DNA of 17,515 nucleotides from CAG-390 sp051867815 (GTDB taxonomy: Bacteria; Bacillota; Clostridia; Oscillospirales; CAG-272), in the NCBI GenBank assembly GCA_051867815.1, contig JBJDZD010000031.1, positions 1-17,515 of the forward strand, read 5' to 3'. Within the stretch, counting starts at the first letter, position 1; each line of letters opens with the position of its first letter. The translations under genes were made by a program, and so were the position numbers. Below, piece after piece: positions 1 to 6,655 of this stretch. Below the pieces are notes generated by a model, which saw only the letters and a program-made list of their open reading frames with translations, searched no databases and was not told where the DNA came from.

Positions 1-171
1 GGTCTCGGTTGCCTTCGGGTCGTCGCAGATGATGCGAAGGATGCCGAAATCCTGCGTGTCCGCAATGGAAAGCGCGAGCAGATTGATGTTGTGGTCGGCA
101 AGGTAACGGGTGCATGCTGCAAGCTCGCCCTTTTTGTTTTCAATAAATACGGAAATTTGCTTTACACTCAT
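1..171 (-). CDS. ACT-domain protein, C-terminus beyond the window edge
   Basis: The first 57 codons of a minus-strand gene start at ATG 171 and run off the window. The N-terminus reads MSVKQISVFIENKKGELA, then a segment ending NINLLALSIADTQDFGILR. This is the beta-alpha-beta pattern of an ACT domain, a small ligand-binding fold that usually senses amino acids. The GEL/A turn and the following helix are the usual ligand loop. An AGGAG ribosome binding site overlaps the stop codon of the upstream PaaK-type gene, leaving only 12 bases between the genes, so the two are one operon. Stand-alone ACT proteins of this kind commonly accompany paaK and indolepyruvate oxidoreductase genes in anaerobes (family knowledge). 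A role in sensing aromatic amino acids or aryl acids is inference. The C-terminus cannot be judged. Confidence 0.85.
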   Translation of the reverse strand, partial: MSVKQISVFIENKKGELAACTRYLADHNINLLALSIADTQDFGILRIICDDPKATET

Positions 172-183
172 GGCTTTGTCTCC

Positions 184-1491
184 TTAATCGTGCAATTTTC
201 GTTTGTCGATGACGCGAACTGCCTTGCCCTCGCTTCTGGTGATGGTCTTCGGCGCAACGAGGTGTACCTTGGGGTTGATGCCGAGCATGGTCTTTATTGC
301 GTCCGCAAGCGACTTTTCCTTGATGGCAAGATCTTTGACGGTGTCCGAGAACTGCTCGGGGTTCAGCTCAACGTAGACGTCGAGAGTGTCGGTATTTCTT
401 ACGCGATCGACCTCGATGAGGTAGTTGGGCGAATAGCCCTCCTTGATGAGAACGGTTTCGATCTGTGATGGGAAAACGTTTACGCCGCGGATGATGAGCA
501 TGTCGTCGCTTCTGCCCATGGGCTTGGACATTTTGACGAGAGTTCTGCCGCAGGAGCATTTCTTTCGCGAGAGAACGCATATGTCGCGCGTGCGGTAGCG
601 CAGAAGGGGGAAGCCCTCTTTATCGAGGCTGGTGAATACAAGCTCACCCTTGGAGCCTTCGGGCAGCACCTCGCCGGTTTCGGGGTCGATGATCTCGGGT
701 AAGAAGTGATCCTCGTTGATATGCATTCCGGTCTGCTCCTCACATTCGAAGGAAACGCCGGGGCCGGAGGTCTCGGTCAGACCGTAAATATCATATGCCT
801 TGATGCCGAGTGATTTTTCGATGTCGCGGCGCATTTCCTCCGTCCAAGGCTCCGCACCGAAAATGCCGGCCTTGAGATCGATATCGTCGGGGGTAAGCCC
901 CATGTCCTTAAGGGTCTCGCCGATGTATGCGGCGTAGGATGGGGTACAGCAGAGAATTGTGGCGTGCAGATCGCGCATGAACTGAATCTGACGCTCGGTG
1001 TTGCCCGACGACATGGGAAGTGTCAGGCAACCGACCTTATGCGAGCCGCCGTTGAGTCCGGGACCGCCCGTAAAAAGGCCGTAGCCGTATGCAACCTGGC
1101 ATACGTCCTCGTTCGTTCCGCCTGCAGCAACGACCGCGCGGGCACAGCATTCCTCCCACATGTCAACGTCCTTTTGCGTGTAGAAGGCAACGACACGCCT
1201 GCCGGTGGTGCCGGAGGTTGATTGGATGCGCACACAATTTTTAAGATCGGTGCCGAGAAGCCCGTATGGGTATGCATCGCGGAGGTCTGCTTTTGTGAGG
1301 AAGGGGAGCTTATGTAAGTCCTTGATGCTCTTGATGTCGTCGGGGGTGACACCCTTGGCATCCATCAGGTCGCGGTAGTATTTTACATTCTCATAAACTC
1401 GCTTGACCTGCGCTACAAGCTTTTTTGATTGAAGCGCCTGCATTTCGTCGAGTGCCATGCACTCAAATTCGGGCTGGTAATATTTCGCCAT
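184..1491 (-). CDS. paaK: phenylacetate-CoA ligase family protein (PaaK-type adenylate-forming enzyme)
   Basis: This 435-residue protein has the usual PaaK length. Visible motifs are the phosphate-binding loop STSGTTG (about 91-97), the adenine/Mg motif YGLTETSGPG (236-245), the acidic YRTRD (299-303) and the C-terminal hinge GRSDDMLIIRGVNVFP (326-341). A short Cys cluster, CxxxxxxCSCG (305-315), is typical of the PaaK branch. The family adenylates an aryl acid such as phenylacetate and transfers it to coenzyme A in the cytoplasm. In amino-acid fermenters the partner is often indolepyruvate ferredoxin oxidoreductase, working in aromatic amino acid breakdown, but that gene is not in this window. 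The start ATG has AAAGGAG about 11 bases upstream and a consensus promoter at 1527-1555. The ACT-domain gene follows after 12 bases. The exact acid substrate is not readable from sequence. Confidence 0.92.
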   Translation of the reverse strand: MAKYYQPEFECMALDEMQALQSKKLVAQVKRVYENVKYYRDLMDAKGVTPDDIKSIKDLHKLPFLTKADLRDAYPYGLLGTDLKNCVRIQSTSGTTGRRVVAFYTQKDVDMWEECCARAVVAAGGTNEDVCQVAYGYGLFTGGPGLNGGSHKVGCLTLPMSSGNTERQIQFMRDLHATILCCTPSYAAYIGETLKDMGLTPDDIDLKAGIFGAEPWTEEMRRDIEKSLGIKAYDIYGLTETSGPGVSFECEEQTGMHINEDHFLPEIIDPETGEVLPEGSKGELVFTSLDKEGFPLLRYRTRDICVLSRKKCSCGRTLVKMSKPMGRSDDMLIIRGVNVFPSQIETVLIKEGYSPNYLIEVDRVRNTDTLDVYVELNPEQFSDTVKDLAIKEKSLADAIKTMLGINPKVHLVAPKTITRSEGKAVRVIDKRKLHD

Positions 1492-1526
1492 TGGTTTTTA
1501 GGCTCCTTTGCGTGGAAATTAGTATA

Positions 1527-1555
1527 ATTATACACCTCTCAACCCCGTTTGTCAA
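1527..1555 (-). promoter_or_regulatory. consensus sigma-A promoter of the paaK operon
   Basis: Read on the minus strand, a perfect TTGACA (1550-1555) is followed by a 17-base spacer and a perfect TATAAT (1527-1532). The paaK start codon lies about 35 bases downstream. The -10 box overlaps a perfect 12-base palindrome, GTATAATTATAC (1522-1533), which could simply be a symmetric -10 region or could bind a repressor. An exact consensus suggests strong basal expression. Confidence 0.88.
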
Positions 1556-1719
1556 TGAAAAATGAATAATTATCTGGGAAAATGTTTAATTTATCATTCG
1601 TCCGCTTCAGCACTTGCGGTAAAAACGATGATTTCTTAATCGTAATACTTTCCATTGACCCGAAATCATAAATTTTTCAATCAATTTTGACATTCTGAGC
1701 GGTTTTGTCAATCTCCTTA

Positions 1720-1748
1720 TTGATTTTTCCGGCTTAAAATGGTATAAT
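1720..1748 (+). promoter_or_regulatory. sigma-A promoter of the PHP/metallophosphoesterase operon
   Basis: TTGATT (1720-1725), a 17-base spacer and a perfect TATAAT (1743-1748) lie 30 bases before the chosen start codon. The rest of the 287-base spacer between paaK and this operon (1492-1778) is AT-rich. Apart from this promoter and the divergent paaK promoter I see no further element in it. Confidence 0.8.
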
Positions 1749-1763
1749 TAATATAATAAATCT

Positions 1764-1770
1764 AAGGAAG
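1764..1770 (+). promoter_or_regulatory. ribosome binding site that fixes the GTG start at 1779
   Basis: AAGGAAG ends at 1770. The longest reading frame would begin with GTG at 1770, on top of this site. The in-frame GTG at 1779 is 8 bases downstream, the normal distance, so it is the better start. Confidence 0.8.
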
Positions 1771-1778
1771 TGGTCAAA

Positions 1779-2453
1779 GTGTTCAAAACCGAAGCGCATT
1801 TACATACGTATCCCGTAAGCTCCTGCGCCAAGCTCTCGCCGCGCGAGATGGTGCGGCTTCACAAGGAGGCAGGCTACGACACGGTTTTCGTATCCGATCA
1901 TTTTGCGCACCATCATTTCAAGAAGCTGGGCGACGGGCTGACCTTCGCACAAAAGGTCGGTCTGCTTTACGGCGCGTATCTTGAGGCAAAGGACGAGGGA
2001 GAGAAGCTCGGCATGCATGTGCTTTTCTCGGTCGAGCTGAGCCTGCACGGCAATCACTATCTGCTATACGGCGTAACGAAGGAGTTTTTGCTGCTCAGGG
2101 AAGATATTTTCGATATCTCGCTTGACGAATTCTACCGCCATGCAAAGGCGCACGGTATAACCATAATCCAGGCTCACCCTTATCGCGACGGCAAATGTAC
2201 GCCCCATCCTCATCACGTTGACGGCTTTGAGGGCATCAACGCCAACCAAAGGCATGAGAATTTCAACGACAGGGCGCAGGCAATCGCCCGCGAATACGGC
2301 TTGCCCGTCACCTGCGGCTCGGATGCACACCGCCCGGAGGACGTCGGTGCCAGCGCAACGCTGAGCGACGAGGTCATAACGAGCGTTGAGCAATACCTGT
2401 CTTTGCTGAGATCCGGCAAATTGAAATTTTCGGTAAACGGAGAAACGGTATGA
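1779..2453 (+). CDS. PHP-domain metal-dependent phosphoesterase
   Basis: This 224-residue protein contains all the metal-ligand motifs of the PHP (polymerase and histidinol phosphatase) fold. They are EAHLH at the N-terminus (H7, H9), SDH (D40, H41), the acidic VEL (about E86), QAHPYR (H133) and a C-terminal GSDAH (D182, H184). Stand-alone proteins of this size hydrolyse small phosphoesters using two or three metal ions. Known members include histidinol phosphatase and TrpH/RNase AM-like enzymes. The substrate cannot be assigned here, and no histidine biosynthesis genes are nearby. The GTG start at 1779 is chosen from the ribosome binding site. The stop overlaps the next ATG by 4 bases (ATGA), so translation is probably coupled to the metallophosphoesterase gene. 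No signal peptide is visible, so the protein is probably cytoplasmic. Confidence 0.88.
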   Translation: MFKTEAHLHTYPVSSCAKLSPREMVRLHKEAGYDTVFVSDHFAHHHFKKLGDGLTFAQKVGLLYGAYLEAKDEGEKLGMHVLFSVELSLHGNHYLLYGVTKEFLLLREDIFDISLDEFYRHAKAHGITIIQAHPYRDGKCTPHPHHVDGFEGINANQRHENFNDRAQAIAREYGLPVTCGSDAHRPEDVGASATLSDEVITSVEQYLSLLRSGKLKFSVNGETV

Positions 2454-3091
2454 TATACTTTATCAGCGACCTTCACGGCGAGCCGAGCGAGGCTTTTTGC
2501 GAGTATGTAGAAAATGCAAGGCAGGAGGACACCCTCATCATCCTCGGCGACATCGGGCTTGCCTTTTGGAACACGGACGAAAACCGCGAGTTTACCGAAT
2601 GGTTCCGCAGTCTATCCTGCAATATTGCCTTTATCGACGGCAATCACGAGAATTTCGACTATCTGTATTCATTCCCCGAGGAGGATTGGCACGGCGGCAG
2701 AGTACACCGCATAAGCCCCACCGCCGTTCATCTCATGCGCGGCTACGTGTTTGAGATCGAGGGGATGACCTTCTTTACCATGGGCGGCTGTCTCAGCTCG
2801 CACAAATGGTTTGAGCGCGGCTGGCGCTGGGAGGCGGAAGAACCGTCGGAGGGCGAGATCGCGCGCGGATATGACAGTCTTGTCGCTTGCGGCAATAAGG
2901 TGGATTACGTGCTGACGCACAAATATCGTATCGAGGACGAAAACGCCGCACGCCTGTCTTTTGACGGACTTATTAACTTCATCGAGAGGGAAGTCAGCTT
3001 CACGCATTGGTATTCCGGCCATTGGCACAAGTACAAACGCCTTGACGAGCGGCACACGGTGATAGGAAAGCAGGTATTTCCATTAGAGTAA
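2450..3091 (+). CDS. calcineurin-type metallophosphoesterase
   Basis: This 213-residue protein carries the ordered metallophosphoesterase motifs DLHG (D7, H9), GDIG (D34), GNHEN (N65, H66), LTHK (H157) and GHWH (H191, H193). These residues bind two metal ions and the phosphate in the calcineurin-like fold. A GGAG ribosome binding site lies 7 bases before the ATG, inside the end of the PHP gene. The gene overlaps that one by 4 bases and ends at a strong hairpin terminator. There is no signal peptide or membrane segment, so a cytoplasmic role on a nucleotide, nucleic acid or phosphoprotein is possible but not determined. Pairing with a PHP phosphoesterase suggests that the two act on related phosphoesters; that is inference. 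Confidence 0.88.
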   Translation: MIYFISDLHGEPSEAFCEYVENARQEDTLIILGDIGLAFWNTDENREFTEWFRSLSCNIAFIDGNHENFDYLYSFPEEDWHGGRVHRISPTAVHLMRGYVFEIEGMTFFTMGGCLSSHKWFERGWRWEAEEPSEGEIARGYDSLVACGNKVDYVLTHKYRIEDENAARLSFDGLINFIEREVSFTHWYSGHWHKYKRLDERHTVIGKQVFPLE

Positions 3092-3093
3092 AA

Positions 3094-3130
3094 GAAGTTG
3101 CAAACGGATTGCCCGTTTGCAACTCTTTTT
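3094..3130. terminator. bidirectional rho-independent terminator between convergent genes
   Basis: An 11-bp perfect stem, GTTGCAAACGG (3097-3107) with its complement at 3113-3123, encloses a 5-base loop. TCTTTTT follows on the plus strand, and AAAAGAA precedes it, giving a U-run on the minus transcript. It serves the phosphoesterase operon from the left and spoIVB from the right, whose stop codon (3129-3131) touches it. Confidence 0.9.
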
Positions 3131-4172
3131 ATTGTTCCGCCGCTGTCAGCATGTTCTCGATAAAGATACCGTACCCTCTTGTGGGATCGTTGATGAGAAC
3201 GTGGGTGACGGCTCCGACGAGCTTTCCGTTTTGAATTATCGGGCTTCCGCTCATACCCTGAACTATGCCGCCGGTCTGCGCGATAAGCTCCGGATCGGTC
3301 ACCTTGACGGTGAAGCAACGTCCGCCGTTTGCAGTCGGATCGATGGAGGATAGCTCCACGTCGTATTCTCTGATATTGCCGTTCTCCAGCGTGCAAAGAA
3401 TTGTTGCCTTGCCGCCCCTTACCTCATTTTTGTGAGCGATCGGTATGGCCGGATAGAGCGAGCGCGGAATATCCGCATAGATTCCGAAGATGCCGCAATC
3501 CGTGTTCCCCGTGACGGCACCGAGCTTTTCGGGTTTGAAGCTGCCGCGTATCTCGCCGGGGTCGCCTGCCGTTCCCTTATTAATACCGCCGATGTTGACA
3601 CCGAGCAGAACTCCGCGCCCAAGCGGCATCGGTTTGCCTGTGTCAGCATCGCAAATACCGTGCCCGAGGCCGCCGAAAAGCCCCGTCTCGGGGTCAATGA
3701 AGGTTACGGTGCCGATACCTGCTCCGCTGTCGCGGACCCAGATGCCGGTCTTATAACCGCTCTCTTCAAGCCTCGGCGTTACCTTGACGGTAAATTCGTG
3801 CCCGTTGCGGCGGCAGGTGAACTCTACCGGCTTGCCGCCGCCCGAATCCACAGCACGGCTGAGTGAATCCGCATCGGATATGGGGGAGCCGTTTACCTTT
3901 AATATAATGTCGTTTACCCGAACGCCTGCCGCATAAGCAGGGCTTTCCGAGCTTTCGGGAATACCGACAACCAGTACTCCCTCAGTGAAAAACCTGACAC
4001 CGAAGACCATTCCTCCCGGAATCAGGTATTTGTCCGTGCTTGTGGTGCTTGCCGATACGGGAGTATCACTCCGTGCAAGTGGCGGAGAAGTGAAAGCTCC
4101 CGTAAAGAGAAGCACCGCCGCAAGTGTGCAGACAAATATTGCAAGTCTGCCGAGATTTAATTTAATTCGCAT
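3129..4172 (-). CDS. spoIVB: SpoIVB serine peptidase (sporulation sigma-K checkpoint)
   Basis: This 347-residue protein has an N-terminal membrane anchor (about 10-28). A PDZ domain (about 50-135) contains GVRVNDIILKVNG. The S55 peptidase domain follows, entered by GYKTGIWVRDSGAGIGT. The catalytic residues are visible: H171 in GLGHGIC, S308 in GMSGSP and D293, which has the expected spacing to the serine. In Bacillus, SpoIVB is made in the forespore, acts in the intermembrane space and cleaves SpoIVFA, releasing pro-sigma-K processing in the mother cell. A longer frame reaches a TTG at 4217, but ATG 4172 is preceded by GGTGAT (4176-4181) at a suitable distance and begins directly before the anchor, so it is preferred. 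The gene is not next to recN or spo0A as it often is in Firmicutes. The Bacillus protein is somewhat longer, near 425 residues. Confidence 0.93.
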   Translation of the reverse strand: MRIKLNLGRLAIFVCTLAAVLLFTGAFTSPPLARSDTPVSASTTSTDKYLIPGGMVFGVRFFTEGVLVVGIPESSESPAYAAGVRVNDIILKVNGSPISDADSLSRAVDSGGGKPVEFTCRRNGHEFTVKVTPRLEESGYKTGIWVRDSGAGIGTVTFIDPETGLFGGLGHGICDADTGKPMPLGRGVLLGVNIGGINKGTAGDPGEIRGSFKPEKLGAVTGNTDCGIFGIYADIPRSLYPAIPIAHKNEVRGGKATILCTLENGNIREYDVELSSIDPTANGGRCFTVKVTDPELIAQTGGIVQGMSGSPIIQNGKLVGAVTHVLINDPTRGYGIFIENMLTAAEQ

Positions 4173-4275
4173 ATTATCACCGGTTCCGTCGGCTAAAGTC
4201 ATAAAACTTTGCCGCAATAATAATTTGCCCGCAAACAGCGGTTTAATGTGTAGAAAAATTCGTAAAAAACCTTAA

Positions 4276-4300
4276 AATAATTTGTTAATAAACTAATTAT
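4276..4300. promoter_or_regulatory. upstream MarR operator arm
   Basis: This 25-base sequence is the inverted copy of 4333-4357 with one mismatch. It contains the imperfect palindrome TTAATAAACTAA (4285-4296), centred 52 bases from the downstream copy, about five helical turns. It ends just before the -35 region of the marR promoter and also lies upstream of the divergent spoIVB gene. Confidence 0.75.
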
Positions 4301-4304
4301 TGAC

Positions 4305-4332
4305 TTGACAAATGCTCGCTTTGTGATATACT
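4305..4332 (+). promoter_or_regulatory. sigma-A promoter of the marR-ABC operon
   Basis: A perfect TTGACA (4305-4310), a 16-base spacer and TATACT (4327-4332) fit exactly into the 32 bases between the two operator arms. Transcription should start at about 4338-4340, inside the downstream operator, so a bound repressor would cover the start site. The adjacent spoIVB upstream region (4173-4275) shows only a weak sigma-F/G-like candidate. Confidence 0.82.
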
Positions 4333-4357
4333 ATAATTAGTTTACTAACAAATTATT
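4333..4357. promoter_or_regulatory. downstream MarR operator arm
   Basis: This is the inverted copy of 4276-4300, with 24 of 25 bases matching. Its core, TTAGTTTACTAA (4337-4348), is a perfect 5+2+5 palindrome, suited to a dimeric winged-helix repressor. It covers the predicted transcription start and lies directly upstream of the marR ribosome binding site AAGGAG (4363-4368). Confidence 0.78.
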
Positions 4358-4376
4358 TTTTGAAGGAGCCGAGAAA

Positions 4377-4841
4377 ATGAAAATGACACCCCCTACGGAT
4401 GATATGCTGACACCGCCCCTTTTGATAGGAAGGATAATGCGTGCGCACCGTTGCCGCATTCGCGAAAGCGAGAGCAACCCGATCATGACGCAGAACAGCT
4501 GCCGCGCCCTGCTTTTCTGCCTGTCGCACGAGGAAGGCCTGACACAGCTGGAGCTTTCAAAGCGTGCCGGTCTGAAGCCGCCAACAGTCAGCGTTGCTCT
4601 GCGCCACCTTGAGGACGAAGGCTACGTCGTTCGCGAGGTTGACTCCGAGGATAAACGCGCCGCTCGCGTTTACCTTTCCGAAAAAGGCCAGGCGCTTGAA
4701 CGCGAAAACATGGAGCGTTTTGAGCGCATCGACAACCAAATGATGCGCGGCTTTACGGCGGAGGAAACGGAGACCTTGCGCAAGCTCTTACTCCGCATCA
4801 AGGAAAACTTAGAGGATGGCAAGGAGGAAGGCAACGAATGA
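4377..4841 (+). CDS. MarR-family transcriptional repressor
   Basis: This 154-residue protein is of typical MarR length. The winged helix-turn-helix runs from about 57 to 101, with a recognition helix around LKPPTVSVALRHLEDEGYV and a wing around VDSEDKRAARVYLSEKG, the family hallmark (compare D.RD.RxxxVxLTxxG). A helix before it (about 15-50) and the acidic C-terminal helices (105-150) would form the dimer interface. MarR proteins release DNA on binding small, often phenolic or lipophilic, ligands. Being first in an operon with an exporter, preceded by a double palindrome, it most likely represses its own operon and is relieved by an exported compound. AAGGAG lies 8 bases before the ATG. The stop overlaps the next ATG by 4 bases (ATGA). 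Confidence 0.9.
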   Translation: MKMTPPTDDMLTPPLLIGRIMRAHRCRIRESESNPIMTQNSCRALLFCLSHEEGLTQLELSKRAGLKPPTVSVALRHLEDEGYVVREVDSEDKRAARVYLSEKGQALERENMERFERIDNQMMRGFTAEETETLRKLLLRIKENLEDGKEEGNE

Positions 4842-6655
4842 AAAAACTTTTGCCCTATCTCAAGCCCTATTGGTTCGTCGCGCTCATATCGCCGTTTATG
4901 ATGATAGGCGAGGTCGTTGGCGACCTCTGCCTGCCCTATTTGATGTCGTACATAGTCAGCTACGGCGTTGAGGGCTATTCCGTGACCGATCCCGAAAAAG
5001 GCTCGGCACTTGCGGCAAAGCTCATTGAATTTTTCCTCGGTTCCGATGCCGACCGCATGGAGATAATCGTTCTTTTCGGAATCCTTATGCTTGCCGTTAC
5101 GCTTGTGGGCGGATTTTTCGGCACGTTTTGCGCTTATACCGCGGCAAAGGCATCGCAGGGCTTCGGAAGCGACCTGCGCCGCGATGCTTACGGCCACGTC
5201 ATGGCGCTCTCCATTGAGCAGACCGATAAGTTCACCACAGGCTCGCTGGTTACACGCATGACAAACGACATCACCGTTCTCGTTGAGTTCGTGGAACACA
5301 TGCTTCGAATGGTCGTCCGCGCGCCCATGTTCTTCATCGGCGGAACGATTATGCTTCTCATGCTAAACGTCAATTTCGGCGTGGTACTGCTTTGCACCCT
5401 GCCCATTCAGCTTTTTGCCATGGTTTTCATCATCCGCAAGGCTGTTCCGCTTTTCTCCGAGGTGCAAAAGAAGCTTGACCGCATCAATTCCGTTGCGCGC
5501 GAGAATATCGGCGGCGCAAGAGTTATCAAGGCATATGTCCGCGAGGCCTATGAATGTGACCGCTTTGAGACCGCAAACAGCGAAATGCGCGATACCAATC
5601 TCAAGGTTCAGATCCTGCTCGCCTTCATCAACCCCATACTCATCATCGCGCTTGCTGTTGCTACGGTCGCCATCATTTATATCGGCGGCTGGCAGGTAAA
5701 CATCGAGGCGGCCGGCATGACCACGGGCACCGTCATGGCGGCTATCACCTACGTGACCCAGGTGGTAAACTCACTTATGATGCTCACCATGATATTCCAG
5801 ACGATCTCCCGTGCCGGTGCATCCTCAAAGAGAGTTATCGAAATTCTCGATTCCGAGCCGGTCATCAAGGGCGGCAGGGAGGAGAACGGACTGCCCTCAG
5901 AGAACGCCATTGAATTCCGAAACGTTTCCTTCAAATATCCGAACACCACGGGCAAGAATATCCTTTCCAATATTACGCTTGAGGTCAAAAAAGGTGAGAC
6001 GCTTGCCGTCATAGGAGCGACAGGCTCCGGCAAATCGTCGCTTATTCGCCTGATCCCGAGATACTATGATGCAACGGAAGGAGAGGTCTTGATTGACGGC
6101 CGCAAGATAGGCGAATACGACCTTGGCGCGCTTCGCCGTAAGATAGGCTACGTTATGCAAAAGAGCGAGCTTTTCTCCGATACTATTGCAAACAATATAA
6201 GGTGGGGCAAGGACGACGCCACCGACGATGAGCTTCGCTCGGCGGCATCGACCGCACAGGCGGACGGCTTCATCACCGAGTTTTCGGACGGCTATGATAC
6301 CTTTATAGCAGAGAAGGGCGCGTCGCTCTCCGGAGGGCAGAAGCAAAGGCTTTCAATAGCGCGTGCGCTCGTTCGCAAGCCGGAAATACTCATCCTTGAC
6401 GACGCCACCTCCGCGCTTGACCTTGCAACCGAAGCAAAGCTCCAAAAGGCTCTGCGTGAAAGCCTTAAGGACACCACGCTCGTTATGGTCGCACAGAGAA
6501 TTGCAAGCGTTAAAAATGCGGACCGTATCGCCGTTATCGAGGCGGACGGAAGCATCCTGCATTGCGCTCCGCACGAGGAGCTTCTCAAGATAAGCGAGAC
6601 CTACCGCGATATCTGCGCCTCACAGCGTCAAAACGTTCAAGGAGGTGAAAACTGA
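4838..6655 (+). CDS. ABC exporter half-transporter, degenerate ATP-site subunit
   Basis: This 605-residue type IV exporter subunit has six membrane segments (about 12-320) followed by one nucleotide-binding domain. Motifs are Walker A GATGSGKS (393-400), Q-loop Q441, signature LSGGQ (497-501) and Walker B ILILDDATSALD (517-528). Two catalytic residues are changed: the Walker B glutamate is aspartate (D522), and the switch histidine is glutamine (Q553 in VAQRIASV). This is the pattern of the non-catalytic half in heterodimers such as TM287/288, BmrCD and LmrCD, which export drugs or lipids. The partner is the next gene, overlapping by one base. The signature here is canonical, so it would complete the partner's active site. 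AAGGAGG precedes the start. Substrate unknown; MarR control suggests xenobiotic or membrane-active compounds. Confidence 0.93.
   Translation: MKKLLPYLKPYWFVALISPFMMIGEVVGDLCLPYLMSYIVSYGVEGYSVTDPEKGSALAAKLIEFFLGSDADRMEIIVLFGILMLAVTLVGGFFGTFCAYTAAKASQGFGSDLRRDAYGHVMALSIEQTDKFTTGSLVTRMTNDITVLVEFVEHMLRMVVRAPMFFIGGTIMLLMLNVNFGVVLLCTLPIQLFAMVFIIRKAVPLFSEVQKKLDRINSVARENIGGARVIKAYVREAYECDRFETANSEMRDTNLKVQILLAFINPILIIALAVATVAIIYIGGWQVNIEAAGMTTGTVMAAITYVTQVVNSLMMLTMIFQTISRAGASSKRVIEILDSEPVIKGGREENGLPSENAIEFRNVSFKYPNTTGKNILSNITLEVKKGETLAVIGATGSGKSSLIRLIPRYYDATEGEVLIDGRKIGEYDLGALRRKIGYVMQKSELFSDTIANNIRWGKDDATDDELRSAASTAQADGFITEFSDGYDTFIAEKGASLSGGQKQRLSIARALVRKPEILILDDATSALDLATEAKLQKALRESLKDTTLVMVAQRIASVKNADRIAVIEADGSILHCAPHEELLKISETYRDICASQRQNVQGGEN

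Noticed and set aside
1604..1618. A TTCAGCAC sequence resembling the TetR half-site, upstream of the PHP gene
   Set aside because: Only one half-site is present; the inverted TGTGCTGA partner at 3-base spacing is missing.
1687..1692. A perfect TTGACA before the PHP gene as a second -35 box
   Set aside because: No -10 box lies at a 16-18 base distance; the TTGATT-17-TATAAT promoter downstream is a better fit.
4670..5299. A 209-codon minus-strand open frame across the marR/ABC junction
   Set aside because: It is antisense to two clearly real overlapping genes and its translation looks like a shadow product with no domain.
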